NCBI GenBank assembly: GCA_934394855.1
Contig: CAKRRH010000001.1
Span: 146,429 to 210,428, forward strand
Source of the DNA: an uncultured Eubacteriales bacterium
Lineage (GTDB): Bacteria; Bacillota; Clostridia; Oscillospirales; Acutalibacteraceae
Length of the DNA: 64,000 nucleotides
Direction: 5' to 3'
The position numbers and the translations under genes are program-made. Below the pieces are notes generated by a model. That model ran no database searches, was not told the origin of the DNA, and saw only the letters and a program-made list of their open reading frames with translations. This document shows positions 1-8,797 of the stretch, one piece after another. The stretch's first letter is position 1. Every line of letters begins with the position of its first letter.

Positions 1-204
1 TCCTATTTTGACATAAACGACATGATGATTTTGCTCAAAAATTACAAAGGTCGTGCGCTTGTGCAAAACGGCGACAAGCCGTATGTTGCAATTAAGCTTT
101 ACAAAAATCAAACCACACTTGACACGCTGAAACAATTTATTGATTCATTTGAAGAAATTATGAAAACCAAGGACGGAAAAAAGGAGAAAAATACTAATGC
201 TTAA
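1..204 (+). CDS. C-terminal fragment of an unidentified protein
   Basis: The reading frame is open from the first base of the window to the TAA at 202-204, so this is the last 67 residues of a protein that starts outside. The tail is hydrophilic and lysine-rich (ends DGKKEKNTNA), with a probable amphipathic helix around TLDTLKQFIDSFEEIMK. I do not recognise the family. The stop lies a few bases inside the next gene (ATG at 197), so the two overlap and are probably translated together. A regulator of the exporters is possible from position alone, but nothing in the residues shows it. Confidence 0.6.
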   Translation, partial: SYFDINDMMILLKNYKGRALVQNGDKPYVAIKLYKNQTTLDTLKQFIDSFEEIMKTKDGKKEKNTNA

Positions 205-1582
205 AATTCACCAAAAGCTGAATGTTGATATGCTGCATGGCAGCTTGATTAAAAACATACTGCTGTTTTCACTGCCGCTTATGCTGACAGGCATTTTGCA
301 GCTGCTTTACAATGCCGCGGACATAATAGTTGTCGGTCAGTTTGCGGAGTCAGGCTCGATCGGTGCTGTCGGAGTGACAAGCCAAATTATAAACCTGATC
401 GTAAATACAGTTATCGGTTTATCGGTTGGCTCATGTGTTGTTGTTGCAAGATATTTTGGTGCCGGAAATTATAAAGGCGTCAGTCGTGCGGTTCATACCT
501 CAATTTTGCTGTCGCTAATCATGGGCATTGTAGTAGCTATTATAGGCTTTTTTACGTCCAGACTCATTCTTACTGCTTGTTCAACACCGAGTGACATTAT
601 TGACCGCTCGACAATATATATGCAAATTTATTTTCTGGGGTCGCCGTTCAATCTTGTATATAATTTCGGTGCCGCAATTTTGCGTGCTGTTGGCGAAACA
701 AAAAAGCCGCTCACATATTTGACCATCGCAGGTCTTGCCAATGTTGCGCTTAATCTTGTTTTCGTACTCATATTTCATTTGGGCGTTGCCGGCGTTGCGA
801 TTGCAACCGTAATCTCGCAGGTCATTTCGTGCATTTTGGTAACGATTTGCCTGATGAGATCGAGCGGCGCAATTCAGCTGCAATTCAAAAAGCTGAAAAT
901 TCATAAAAAAGAGTTTATTTCAATTATGCAAATGGGACTGCCCGCAGGAATTCAAAGTGCGCTCTTCTCGCTCTCAAATGTACTGATCCAGTCGTCTGTA
1001 AACACATTCGGCTCGGTCGTTGTTGAGGGAAATGCGGCAGGCGGTAGCATTGACAGCTTCATTTATACCGCTATGAACAGCGTGTCGCAGGCGGCGATTT
1101 CATTTACAAGCCAAAACTACGGTGCAAAGAATTATAAGCGACTGCCTCATGTCCTCGGTGCTTGCTGTGTCGTTGTAACTGCGGTCGGAATTATCATCAG
1201 CGGTCTTATATATATCTTCCGCTATCAGCTTATCGGAATATATATCAACACGCCGGAACCTGTTGCGACCGCAAGCGAACGACTGTTTTATTTCTGCATG
1301 ACCTATTTCCTTTGCGGAATCATGGAAACGCTTGCAGGCGCAATGAGAGGTCTGAACTATTCGGTTTTGCCGATGATCGTGTCGCTTGTCGGTGCGTGTG
1401 TGTTCCGAATCATTTGGATATATACAATCTTTGCAATGGCACCGTCAATGGTTTCGCTGTATATTTCCTACCCTGTTTCGTGGATCTTGACCGTTTTGGC
1501 ACATTTTATTTGCTATATTATTGCACTTAAAAGGCTAAAAAAGAAAAATCCCGAATTATTCGCTAAAAAAGTTGAGGAATGA
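197..1582 (+). CDS. MATE family efflux transporter (first of pair)
   Basis: The 461-residue product is the usual MATE length (about 450) and shows about twelve hydrophobic segments in two halves. The N-terminal half has the family pattern LYNAADIIVVGQF and a later block where a small-residue loop precedes NLVYNFGAAILRAVGETK. MATE proteins export cationic drugs or metabolites in exchange for Na+ or H+ at the inner membrane. The start at 197 follows AAGGAG with normal spacing and overlaps the upstream gene. A second, different MATE gene begins 13 bp after the stop, so the two are probably one operon. Substrate cannot be told from sequence. Confidence 0.93.
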   Translation: MLKIHQKLNVDMLHGSLIKNILLFSLPLMLTGILQLLYNAADIIVVGQFAESGSIGAVGVTSQIINLIVNTVIGLSVGSCVVVARYFGAGNYKGVSRAVHTSILLSLIMGIVVAIIGFFTSRLILTACSTPSDIIDRSTIYMQIYFLGSPFNLVYNFGAAILRAVGETKKPLTYLTIAGLANVALNLVFVLIFHLGVAGVAIATVISQVISCILVTICLMRSSGAIQLQFKKLKIHKKEFISIMQMGLPAGIQSALFSLSNVLIQSSVNTFGSVVVEGNAAGGSIDSFIYTAMNSVSQAAISFTSQNYGAKNYKRLPHVLGACCVVVTAVGIIISGLIYIFRYQLIGIYINTPEPVATASERLFYFCMTYFLCGIMETLAGAMRGLNYSVLPMIVSLVGACVFRIIWIYTIFAMAPSMVSLYISYPVSWILTVLAHFICYIIALKRLKKKNPELFAKKVEE

Positions 1583-1595
1583 ACAATAAGGCAAA

Positions 1596-2963
1596 ATGGA
1601 TAAACAGGAATCAAGACAGAACAAGAAATTTGAGAAAATGACGACCGCTCCCGTGCAAAGTCTTGTTTTGCAAATGGCGGTGCCGTCAATCATAAGTATG
1701 CTCATCAGTGCGCTTTACAACCTTGCCGACACATTTTTCATCGGCAAGATCAGCACACAGGCAACGGGCGCAATCGGAATCGTATTTTCATTCACCGCAA
1801 TCACCCAGGCAATCGGATTTTATTTCGGTCACGGCAGCGGAAACTATATTTCCCGACAGCTTGGCGCAAAAAGGGTTGACAACGCTGAAAAAATGGCGGC
1901 AAACGGTTTTTTCAGCTCGTTTGCAATCGGAATCATAATAATGATAGGCGGATTTTGCTTTATGAATCCGTTGCTGAAATTGCTCGGTGCAACCGACACG
2001 ATAATGCCCGAGGCCGTCAGCTATTTTACTTACATTCTAATCGCAACGCCGTTCATCATCGGCTCGTTTGTGCTGAACAATCAGCTAAGGCTTCAGGGCA
2101 ACGCAAAATTCGGTATGTTCGGCATTTTGTCGGGCGCAATACTCAACATTATCCTCGACCCGATTTTCATATTCACGCTGAATCTCGGAATCGCAGGCGC
2201 TGCCATTGCAACGGGACTGTCGCAACTTATCGGATTTGTGATTTTGTTTATTATGTGCAACACGGTCGGAATCAAAATTCGGCTGAAAAACTTTCGCCTT
2301 AATTTTGCGGTCATTGCCGAGATAAATGCAGGCGGACTTCCGTCTCTTGCAAGACAAGGACTTGCAAGCGTTGCAACGATATTCCTCAATAATTATGCCG
2401 GACTCTACGGCGACTCGGCGATTGCCGCATTTTCGGTGGTATCCCGCGCAACATTCATTGCAACGGCGGCGCTTTTGGGATTCGGACAAGGGTTCCAGCC
2501 TGTTTGCGGATTTAACTTCGGCGCAAAGCTCTATGACCGAGTTAAAAAGGCATATTGGTTTTGCGTGAAGTCATCATTCATTGTGCTTGTGGTCATCGCA
2601 GTTTTGGGATATATTTTTGCAGGCAACATCGTCGCAGTATTCAGATCTGACGACTTAGAGCTTATTAAAATCGGCACGGACGCACTTCGCTATCAATGCA
2701 TTGTGTTCCCCCTGTCGGGGTTCATCATAATGAGCAATATGTTTTTGCAAAACACACGAAAGACCGCAAGAGCCACCGTTTTGGCGGTCGCTCGTCAAGG
2801 GGTGATATTTATCCCCGTGCTGATTATCTGTTCGGCAACGCTCGGTATTTTGGGAATTGAGCTTGCTCAACCGATTTCCGATTTGCTGACATTTTTACTC
2901 ACAATTCCCCTGACTCTTACCGCATTAAACGAATTGGGGCAAGAGAAAAAACAAAATATATAA
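1596..2963 (+). CDS. MATE family efflux transporter (second of pair)
   Basis: The product has 455 residues and about twelve membrane segments. The N-terminus reads ALYNLADTFFIGKI and the middle carries the MATE block LRLQGNAKFGMFGILSGA, followed by LNIILDPIFIF, which is typical of the MepA/DinF-like branch. It is only distantly similar to the preceding MATE, so the pair is not a recent duplication. It starts 13 bp after the upstream stop and ends just before a strong hairpin at 2968-3008. The expected role is cation-coupled export of drugs or other small organic molecules. MATE proteins usually act alone, so adjacency does not prove a heterodimer. Confidence 0.93.
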   Translation: MDKQESRQNKKFEKMTTAPVQSLVLQMAVPSIISMLISALYNLADTFFIGKISTQATGAIGIVFSFTAITQAIGFYFGHGSGNYISRQLGAKRVDNAEKMAANGFFSSFAIGIIIMIGGFCFMNPLLKLLGATDTIMPEAVSYFTYILIATPFIIGSFVLNNQLRLQGNAKFGMFGILSGAILNIILDPIFIFTLNLGIAGAAIATGLSQLIGFVILFIMCNTVGIKIRLKNFRLNFAVIAEINAGGLPSLARQGLASVATIFLNNYAGLYGDSAIAAFSVVSRATFIATAALLGFGQGFQPVCGFNFGAKLYDRVKKAYWFCVKSSFIVLVVIAVLGYIFAGNIVAVFRSDDLELIKIGTDALRYQCIVFPLSGFIIMSNMFLQNTRKTARATVLAVARQGVIFIPVLIICSATLGILGIELAQPISDLLTFLLTIPLTLTALNELGQEKKQNI

Positions 2964-2967
2964 AGAA

Positions 2968-3008
2968 AAATCCCACTTTAGGCTGAATTTACCGCTAAAG
3001 TGGGATTT
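2968..3008. terminator. Bidirectional intrinsic terminator
   Basis: A 14-bp perfect inverted repeat (2968-2981 and 2995-3008, AAATCCCACTTTAG) lies between the convergent MATE and NUDIX genes. It has an A/T-rich flank on each side, so it can end transcription from both directions. Confidence 0.85.
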
Positions 3009-3028
3009 ATTATATGCTCATTATACGT

Positions 3029-3499
3029 TCATTCTTTTGACACGATTCTGACGGGTGCTGTCGGCAGATTTTCGAGGTAATCCGCAAAGAAAATCGGATA
3101 AGCTTCATAATCGGAATAATTTTTTATCGGGAGCCACTCCATATGCTCCAAAACATCACCCTCAATGTAGCTTATCGCATGAAATTCGGCAGTATCGTTT
3201 GGCTTCATCAAATAATAGAATGTCAGCTCGTGACAGTCAAGCGAATTTTCCTTGAAATAATTTTCATGAATGAACAACAGCCTGTCCACCTCATATTTCA
3301 CGCCCGTTTCTTCAAACGCTTCTCTTGCCGCCGCCTCTTCCGTGGTTTCGCCGTGATGAACACCGCCGCCGACCGAATAATAATAGCTGTGAGCGTCGTT
3401 TTTTGCGGCAAGAACACAGCCGTCTTTGATTATGACCGCCGCCGCTCTGAGCCTGAACCATTTGTCGCCTTGTGTGAATCCGCAATTAAGCTCTTCCAT
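3029..3499 (-). CDS. NUDIX hydrolase
   Basis: The product has 156 residues. The complete Nudix box is visible, in the form Gx5Ex7REUxEExGU (GGVHHGE, then RE, then FEETGV), at about residues 45-67. This motif binds the metal and cleaves nucleoside diphosphates linked to another group. The surrounding beta strands (AAAVIIKDGCVLAAKND) fit the fold. The specific substrate cannot be assigned. I start at the ATG at 3499, ten bases after GGGAG; a TTG nine bases further upstream has no room for its ribosome site. It lies downstream of the RNA methylase gene on the same strand with no terminator between them, so it may be the last gene of that transcript. Confidence 0.88.
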   Translation of the reverse strand: MEELNCGFTQGDKWFRLRAAAVIIKDGCVLAAKNDAHSYYYSVGGGVHHGETTEEAAAREAFEETGVKYEVDRLLFIHENYFKENSLDCHELTFYYLMKPNDTAEFHAISYIEGDVLEHMEWLPIKNYSDYEAYPIFFADYLENLPTAPVRIVSKE

Positions 3500-3549
3500 T
3501 TTCTTCAAACTCCCGATTTTGTGTTGATTGATTATAAAATGCGCATTCC

Positions 3550-4905
3550 TTACAAAATACGCAATCCTTTTGGATAATGATTTTTCAAAACGCCGTTTGA
3601 TGCCTTTCCGAATCCCAAAACCATTCCGTTTACCGCAACCGCCGAATATCCCTTTTTATCGCATTCGATTACATCGCCATGCAAAAAACTCTTAATTTTA
3701 TCATCGTCGCAGTCAAGGTCGATGATATTTTTATGCAGTTCGAATTTTCTTGAAGTATAGAGTCCGTGTGACGGTTCAAACCGATTTTTCATTATGTTGC
3801 CTGCAAAAACACCGATTCGCATGATGTTTGTCTTTTTAAAAATCGGCGTTATTTTCGGATATAAATAGACGCTGTCCTTGAAAACATGAACGCATTCCGG
3901 CTCATCGGTGAAATTTTGCTTATAAAAATCACTGAAAATCGGCGATTTGTCGGAGTTTTTGACAATATCCGCAACACATTCGTCAGCCGCTTCCTCGCTC
4001 TTTTTAAGCCTTGCAACAAAATGACCTTCTCCGCCGTCCTGATATAAAATCCGCCGTGCTTTAACAATGTCGGCGTTGTCACATTTGTCTTTATAGGCGG
4101 GTCTGCCGAATTTAGCACCGATTTCATCAAGCGAAAATTCGGGGTGGCGCTGTATGAACGACGCTATCGTTTGCTCGTTTTCTTCCGCTGAAAGCGTGCA
4201 GGTTGAATATACAAGCACGCCGCCGGGGCGAACCGCATCCGCCGCACTGTCAAGTATTTTCGCAGATCGCTCGGCGCACATCTCATGATTATCCGATTTC
4301 CACTCATCAACCGCCGCCTGCTCTCGCCTGATCATGCCCTCGCCCGAACACGGTGCGTCAACAAGCACCTTGTCGAAGAATCCGCACAGCTCGTCGCACA
4401 GCACATCGGGGCGTGAATTTGTGACTATTGCGTTTGTCACGCCCATTCGCTCAAGGTTTGAGCACAATATTTTAGCTCTGCCCTTTACAATTTCGTTTGA
4501 AACAAGCAGTCCCGTGCCGTCAAGCGCCGCCGCAATTTGGGTCGATTTGCCACCCGGAGCGGCGCATAAATCAAGCACCTTGTCGCCGTGCGATACATCG
4601 AGTGCCGTTACTGCGCTCATTGCCGACGGCTCTTGCAAATAGAATGCTCCCGCATGATGAAACGGGTGATTTCCAATTCCGCTGACGCTGTTTTCTATGT
4701 AATAACCATGCTCACAAAACGGCGTTTTTTCATATTTTATGCGCATTTTTGCAAGTATTTTCTCATCATTGCTACATTTTATTGTATTTACACGCAGACC
4801 TCTGAATGGTTCTTTGACAAAATTTTCGATATACTCATCATAATCCTCATTCAAGGTTGATTTCATATATTCAAAAAATTCGTCGGGCAATCCCCTGTTA
4901 TTCAT
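3550..4905 (-). CDS. rRNA cytosine-C5 methyltransferase, RsmF/NSUN type
   Basis: The 451-residue product has the NOL1/NOP2/Sun catalytic core. The SAM-binding loop is DLCAAPGGKST, the first conserved cysteine is in DAPCSGEGM, and the catalytic cysteine is in YSTCTLSAEENE. The C-terminal 100 or so residues form the PUA-like extension seen in YebU/RsmF-type proteins (KITPIFKK, then GLYTSRKFELHK). The likely reaction is m5C formation in 16S rRNA with SAM as donor, though the target base is inferred from family only. GAGG lies eight bases before the ATG. The gene follows yitT by about 20 bp and is probably in the same transcript. Confidence 0.88.
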   Translation of the reverse strand: MNNRGLPDEFFEYMKSTLNEDYDEYIENFVKEPFRGLRVNTIKCSNDEKILAKMRIKYEKTPFCEHGYYIENSVSGIGNHPFHHAGAFYLQEPSAMSAVTALDVSHGDKVLDLCAAPGGKSTQIAAALDGTGLLVSNEIVKGRAKILCSNLERMGVTNAIVTNSRPDVLCDELCGFFDKVLVDAPCSGEGMIRREQAAVDEWKSDNHEMCAERSAKILDSAADAVRPGGVLVYSTCTLSAEENEQTIASFIQRHPEFSLDEIGAKFGRPAYKDKCDNADIVKARRILYQDGGEGHFVARLKKSEEAADECVADIVKNSDKSPIFSDFYKQNFTDEPECVHVFKDSVYLYPKITPIFKKTNIMRIGVFAGNIMKNRFEPSHGLYTSRKFELHKNIIDLDCDDDKIKSFLHGDVIECDKKGYSAVAVNGMVLGFGKASNGVLKNHYPKGLRIL

Positions 4906-4926
4906 AATGAAAACCTCACTTAAAAT

Positions 4927-5766
4927 TTACAATTCACGAAAGCCTTCGCCGATAATTTCGCCCGCTTCAAGGGTTATGATGAATGAATGCGAGTCGATTG
5001 ATTTGACGATTTTGTGAAGGCTTGATGTTTCAAACGGTCTTACCGCACACATGATCATCGGCATGGTTTTATCGGTATATGCACCTTTCGCCTGCAAAAT
5101 CGTCACTCCGCGATGCATTTTGTTCATGATTTCAAAGGCGATTTCACGATAATTTCGCGAGCTTATCAAAAGCACCTTGCCTTTATCCATGCCATAGACG
5201 ATCCAATCGATTGTTTTCGACTGAACGAAGATCATCACGACCGCATAAAGTCCGCTTTCGATGTTGCGATAGACAAGCGCCGACGCAATTACCACGACAG
5301 CGTCAAGCACCAAAATCAGCCTGCCCATTGAGAAAAACGGAAATCGGCTGTTGATTATTTTTGCGATTATGTCAACGCCGCCCGTTGTGGCGCCACGGAC
5401 GAATATGACAGCCAGTCCTGCGCCTGAGAGCACACCGCCGAAAAGCGCCGATAACAAGCTGTCGCCCGTATATATCGGCAAAAATAATGATGATAGATCA
5501 ATAAAAATTGACATAATCACCGTTGCAATGAGCGATTTGATAATGAATCTGCCGCCGAAATGACGGCCGCCGATTATAAAAATCGGAATATTCATGACAA
5601 GCACGCTGGTTCCTATTGGGACACAAAAAAGATAATTAAGCAGCGTTGCGATTCCCGAAAAGCCGCCTGCGGCAATGTCGTTTGGCGCCGCAAAGCAACT
5701 GATAGATATTGAAATCAGCACACCGCCGAGTAAATATGCCAAATAGTCGATTATTCGCTTTTTCAC
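4927..5766 (-). CDS. YitT family membrane protein (DUF161 + DUF2179)
   Basis: This is a membrane protein of about 279 residues with several hydrophobic helices in the first 170 residues (YLAYLLGGVLISISISC, then GGFSGIATLLNYLF). A soluble C-terminal domain of about 80 residues of the DUF2179 type follows (HRGVTILQAKGAYTDK). The YitT family has no firmly known transport activity. The start is uncertain. A GTG at 5778 gives four more residues but lies inside a hairpin and lacks a ribosome site, whereas the GTG at 5766 follows GGTGGTGG by five bases. In both cases the initiation region is covered by the perfect 14-bp hairpin at 5767-5811. Confidence 0.85.
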   Translation of the reverse strand: MKKRIIDYLAYLLGGVLISISISCFAAPNDIAAGGFSGIATLLNYLFCVPIGTSVLVMNIPIFIIGGRHFGGRFIIKSLIATVIMSIFIDLSSLFLPIYTGDSLLSALFGGVLSGAGLAVIFVRGATTGGVDIIAKIINSRFPFFSMGRLILVLDAVVVIASALVYRNIESGLYAVVMIFVQSKTIDWIVYGMDKGKVLLISSRNYREIAFEIMNKMHRGVTILQAKGAYTDKTMPMIMCAVRPFETSSLHKIVKSIDSHSFIITLEAGEIIGEGFREL

Positions 5767-5811
5767 AAAATCCACCACCGTAAAAAAATATGTAAATCGG
5801 TGGTGGATTTT
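5767..5811 (-). terminator. Terminator-like hairpin covering the yitT ribosome site
   Basis: A perfect 14-bp inverted repeat (5767-5780 with 5798-5811) lies between mrnC and yitT. On the minus strand its 3' arm is followed by TTTTG, like a weak intrinsic terminator. The same arm contains the GGTGGTGG that would be the ribosome site of yitT. It could therefore lower both read-through and translation of yitT. Confidence 0.65.
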
Positions 5812-5812
5812 A

Positions 5813-6202
5813 TTATTCGGTGATGATTATTCTGAAAATCTCGTTGATTCTGTCGGTTTGATTTGACAAATAGAGATAGCCGAGCATTGCTTCAAAGCCT
5901 GTTGCGCTGTGATAATCAGCGTTGTCAGCTCGCTTTGGTTTATGATTATTATGTGAATTTCTGCCCCGTTTATAAACGGCGATTTCTTTTTCGGTCAAAA
6001 CGCTTTCAATTTTTCGATATGCCGAGTTTTGAGCCGCTGCGCATACCATTTTCGCCGATTTTGAATGAAGTTCGGCGCTGTGGCACAGCCCCGACCCCAC
6101 CAAATATTCACGAACGAGCATTGAATAGACTGCATCGCCGACAAAGCTCAGCTGGTCGATTGAGGCGATTTTCACATCAAAATTTTCGCAAAAAATACTC
6201 AT
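5813..6202 (-). CDS. mrnC: Mini-ribonuclease III
   Basis: The 129-residue product is the standard Mini-RNase III length. It carries the RNase III-like catalytic block FVGDAVYSMLVREYL near the N-terminus, then KRGRNSHNN, and the C-terminal acidic block TGFEAMLGYLYL. It lacks a double-stranded RNA binding domain, as the family does. In Bacillus this enzyme trims both ends of 23S rRNA precursor. The gene follows obg by a few bases, with AAGGGA before its ATG. Placement in a ribosome-related cluster supports the assignment. Confidence 0.93.
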   Translation of the reverse strand: MSIFCENFDVKIASIDQLSFVGDAVYSMLVREYLVGSGLCHSAELHSKSAKMVCAAAQNSAYRKIESVLTEKEIAVYKRGRNSHNNHKPKRADNADYHSATGFEAMLGYLYLSNQTDRINEIFRIIITE

Positions 6203-6215
6203 TTAGCCGTCCCTT

Positions 6216-7490
6216 TTAGTCGATGTAGTCAAATTCAAAATCATAGAGCGAAACGGTGTCGCCGTTTTGAACGCCCGCTTCCTTCAATCCGTCGATTATG
6301 CCCGAAAGCGTCAAAACACGCTGGAAATATTGCATTTGGTCATAGTCGTTCGGATTGGTTTTATCCATCAGCGGAATGATCCAATCGGCGATTATCTCAT
6401 AGAAATGAGCGTCACGCTTGCGAATCGTGAATTCCTGTTTATTCTGCTTTGTATAGTCGATTTCGGGTTCAGGCTCAGCCTCATAACGAATGATCGGCGG
6501 CAGTTTTTGCAGTTTTTCGGCTATGCAGTTGATGAGCGGACGAGTGCCCTCGGCGATTGCCGCCGACATCGGGAAGAACTCAAGGTCATGCTCTTTGCAA
6601 TAGTCAGCCATTCTGTTAATTTGAACGTCGGTCGCCATATCCATTTTGTTGCCTGCGACAATTTGCGGCAGATGGCTCATTTCTTCATTGAACTTCACAA
6701 GCTCCGCATTGATCGTTTCGAAATCCTCGATCGGATCTCTGCCTTCACTGCCTGAAACATCGACAACATGAACAAGCAAACGGCAGCGCTCAACATGTCG
6801 CAAAAATTCATGACCGAGACCGACGCCTTCGCTTGCACCCTCGATTACACCCGGAATGTCCGCCATTACGAATGATGTTTCTTCATCAAGTCTGACGACG
6901 CCCAAAACAGGGGTCAGCGTTGTGAAATGATAGTTTGCAATATTCGGTTTTGCGGACGAAACGACCGAGATAAGCGTTGATTTTCCGACATTCGGAAAGC
7001 CGAGCAGACCGACATCTGCCAAAAGCTTTAATTCAAGCGTCAGAGTGCGCTCTTCACCGGGGTTGCCGTCTTTTGCAAATTTCGGAATCTGTCGGGTAGG
7101 CGTTGCAAAATGTTGATTTCCCCAGCCGCCTTTTCCGCCTTTTGCCGCAATGAACGGTTCTTCATCGGACAAATCCGCCATTATTCTGCCGGTTTCGGCA
7201 TCCTTGATGACTGTGCCGACAGGAACGCGAATGACCGTATCCTTGCCCTTTTTACCGGCACATCTTGATCCGCTTCCGTTTTGACCGTTTTCGGCGCTAT
7301 ATTTCCGCTTGATTTTGAAATCGGCAAGCGTTGAAAGATTTCGGTCGGCGACGAAAACAATATTGCCGCCTCTGCCGCCGTCACCGCCGTCGGGTCCGCC
7401 GTTTGCAATATATTTTTCTCGGTGAAAGGTTGCGGCGCCGTTTCCGCCGTTGCCTGCCTTTACACTGATTTCGGCTTTATCTATGAACAT
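6216..7490 (-). CDS. obg: Obg family ribosome-assembly GTPase
   Basis: The product has 424 residues in three parts. The glycine-rich Obg domain spans residues 1-158 (VKAGNGGNGAATFHREK). The GTPase domain has GFPNVGKST (P-loop), a DIPGVIEG Walker B region and the NKMD specificity motif. A C-terminal OCT domain covers about the last 70 residues, as in Gram-positive Obg. Obg binds late 50S particles and links ribosome maturation to nucleotide levels. GGGAGG precedes the ATG. It lies downstream of rpmA, separated by an intrinsic terminator, so expression may depend on read-through or a weak internal promoter that I could not identify with confidence. Confidence 0.97.
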   Translation of the reverse strand: MFIDKAEISVKAGNGGNGAATFHREKYIANGGPDGGDGGRGGNIVFVADRNLSTLADFKIKRKYSAENGQNGSGSRCAGKKGKDTVIRVPVGTVIKDAETGRIMADLSDEEPFIAAKGGKGGWGNQHFATPTRQIPKFAKDGNPGEERTLTLELKLLADVGLLGFPNVGKSTLISVVSSAKPNIANYHFTTLTPVLGVVRLDEETSFVMADIPGVIEGASEGVGLGHEFLRHVERCRLLVHVVDVSGSEGRDPIEDFETINAELVKFNEEMSHLPQIVAGNKMDMATDVQINRMADYCKEHDLEFFPMSAAIAEGTRPLINCIAEKLQKLPPIIRYEAEPEPEIDYTKQNKQEFTIRKRDAHFYEIIADWIIPLMDKTNPNDYDQMQYFQRVLTLSGIIDGLKEAGVQNGDTVSLYDFEFDYID

Positions 7491-7550
7491 TTTGCGGCCT
7501 CCCTTTTATATGTTTACAGAATAATTCTAATAATATTTTTAAAAAAATAA

Positions 7551-7576
7551 GGTCCGAACAGCAAATTGTCCGGACC
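7551..7576 (-). terminator. Intrinsic terminator after rpmA
   Basis: On the minus strand a 9-bp stem with one wobble pair (GGTCCGGAC with GTTCGGACC, 8-base loop) is followed by TTATTTTTTT. It separates the L21-Prp-L27 transcript from obg. Confidence 0.8.
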
Positions 7577-7591
7577 GAATCAGGTTCAAGA

Positions 7592-7873
7592 TTATTTGTC
7601 AGCGTAGACGCAAACTCTCTTTTTGCCGGCGCCGAAAGTTTCAAACTTAACCTTGCCGTCAACTGTTGCAAACAAGGTATCATCCTTGCCTTTGCCAACG
7701 CCCTCACCCGGATGGTAGTGAGTTCCTCTCTGACGAACAATGATGTTACCGGCGATTACTGCCTGGCCGTCGCCTTTTTTCAAACCAAGGCGCTTTGACT
7801 CACTGTCGCGGCCGTTCTTGGTAGAACCCATACCTTTTTTATGAGCAAATAACTGTATGTTTACAAAAATCAT
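7592..7873 (-). CDS. rpmA: 50S ribosomal protein L27
   Basis: The 93-residue product begins with the Firmicutes-type extension NIQLFAHKKG. The mature protein begins after the FA pair, once the Prp protease has removed the first dozen residues. The mature part has the L27 signature GNIIVRQRGTHYHPG. L27 reaches the peptidyl-transferase centre with its N-terminus, so processing is needed for function. The protease gene lies immediately upstream, and L21 precedes that, which is the standard gene order. Confidence 0.98.
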   Translation of the reverse strand: MIFVNIQLFAHKKGMGSTKNGRDSESKRLGLKKGDGQAVIAGNIIVRQRGTHYHPGEGVGKGKDDTLFATVDGKVKFETFGAGKKRVCVYADK

Positions 7874-7921
7874 GGTGTTACCGTTCCCTTTCTGAAAATC
7901 TTTTAAACTAAGCGGAAATGG

Positions 7922-8239
7922 TTACTCCGCTATAAATTTTACCCGAATTTTATCGGGATATTCATCGCTGAGCGCCGATATATGAAGTCTGAATCCGTCA
8001 AGGATCTCGCCGCATTTATCTTCGTCTTTTGCGATTATTGACAAATAGCCGTCTTCCGTTTTGACATCCGCGTCGTCGTGCAGCACATCGGTTATTGTAT
8101 TCGCCGTCATTATTGCGGCGCTTGAAACCGCCGAGCACACAAGCTTCCCGTCAAAATCATCCGAATTTTCGGTTGAATGACCCGAAATCTCAAAGCCGCA
8201 AAGGCTGTGATCACGCATCAGCAGAAGGACATTTATCAT
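7922..8239 (-). CDS. prp: Ribosomal-processing cysteine protease Prp
   Basis: The product has 105 residues. The catalytic pair of this family is visible: histidine in GFEISGHS (about residue 21) and cysteine in LVCSAVSSAA (about residue 35). Prp cleaves the N-terminal extension of L27, and its gene sits between rplU and rpmA as expected. It starts two bases after the L21 stop, so translation is probably coupled. Confidence 0.93.
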   Translation of the reverse strand: MINVLLLMRDHSLCGFEISGHSTENSDDFDGKLVCSAVSSAAIMTANTITDVLHDDADVKTEDGYLSIIAKDEDKCGEILDGFRLHISALSDEYPDKIRVKFIAE

Positions 8240-8241
8240 AA

Positions 8242-8622
8242 TTATTCAGCCTTTGTTTCTTCTTCCGATTTAGCTGTTGCTGCTTCAACATTTTTCTTAA
8301 CTGTTGCAGCGGTGCCGATCGAGATGATTTCAAGCTTTGTATAGGGCTGTCTGTGGCCGAGCTTGCGCTTCTCGTTTTTCTTCGGCTTGTAGGTGAACAC
8401 TGTGATCTTCTTATCTTTGCCCTGTTTAAGCACCTTTGCGCCAACAAGAACATTTGAAAGATACGGTGCGCCGATCTTTGTTTCTTTCTTTCCGTCTTCT
8501 ACGAGCAGGACTTTGTCAAAAGTTACAGTTTCGTTCTCAGCGATGTCGAGCTTTTCAACATATACAACTGAGCCTTTTTCAACCTTGTACTGCTTTCCGC
8601 CGGTTTCAAAAATTGCGTACAT
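8242..8622 (-). CDS. rplU: 50S ribosomal protein L21
   Basis: The product has 126 residues starting MYAIFETGGKQYKVEKG, the typical L21 N-terminus, followed by the KRRKLGHRQ-like basic block (EKRKLGHRQPYTKLEI). The frame stays open 108 bases upstream, but those bases are the transcribed leader. The true start at 8622 has AAGAGG at good spacing. The C-terminus has a short lysine/glutamate-rich tail. It is the first gene of rplU-prp-rpmA. Confidence 0.96.
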   Translation of the reverse strand: MYAIFETGGKQYKVEKGSVVYVEKLDIAENETVTFDKVLLVEDGKKETKIGAPYLSNVLVGAKVLKQGKDKKITVFTYKPKKNEKRKLGHRQPYTKLEIISIGTAATVKKNVEAATAKSEEETKAE

Positions 8623-8738
8623 TTGTTTAACCTCTTTATATATAGACTCGCTACCGTCGGGCAAGCATTGTAAGATGCAAATCGCATCAAAAACGCTGTT
8701 TAAGGTGCACTCACACACAAAAGCCCACAATAAGCGGC
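8623..8738 (-). ncRNA. Candidate L21 mRNA leader
   Basis: The transcribed leader between the rplU promoter and start codon is about 116 nt. It contains a GATGCGATTTGCATC hairpin and a conserved-looking TACAATGCTTGCCC segment. Firmicutes rplU leaders are often structured autoregulatory elements (Rfam L21_leader). I assign it by position and gross structure only; a covariance search would decide. Confidence 0.45.
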
Positions 8739-8744
8739 TTATAG

Positions 8745-8773
8745 ATTATACATCAAATAGCCTGCAATGTCAA
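8745..8773 (-). promoter_or_regulatory. Promoter of rplU-prp-rpmA
   Basis: On the minus strand a consensus TTGACA (8768-8773) and TATAAT (8745-8750) are separated by exactly 17 bases, as expected for a strongly expressed ribosomal operon. Confidence 0.88.
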
Positions 8774-8797
8774 GTGTTTTTTATGATTTTACTTTCA

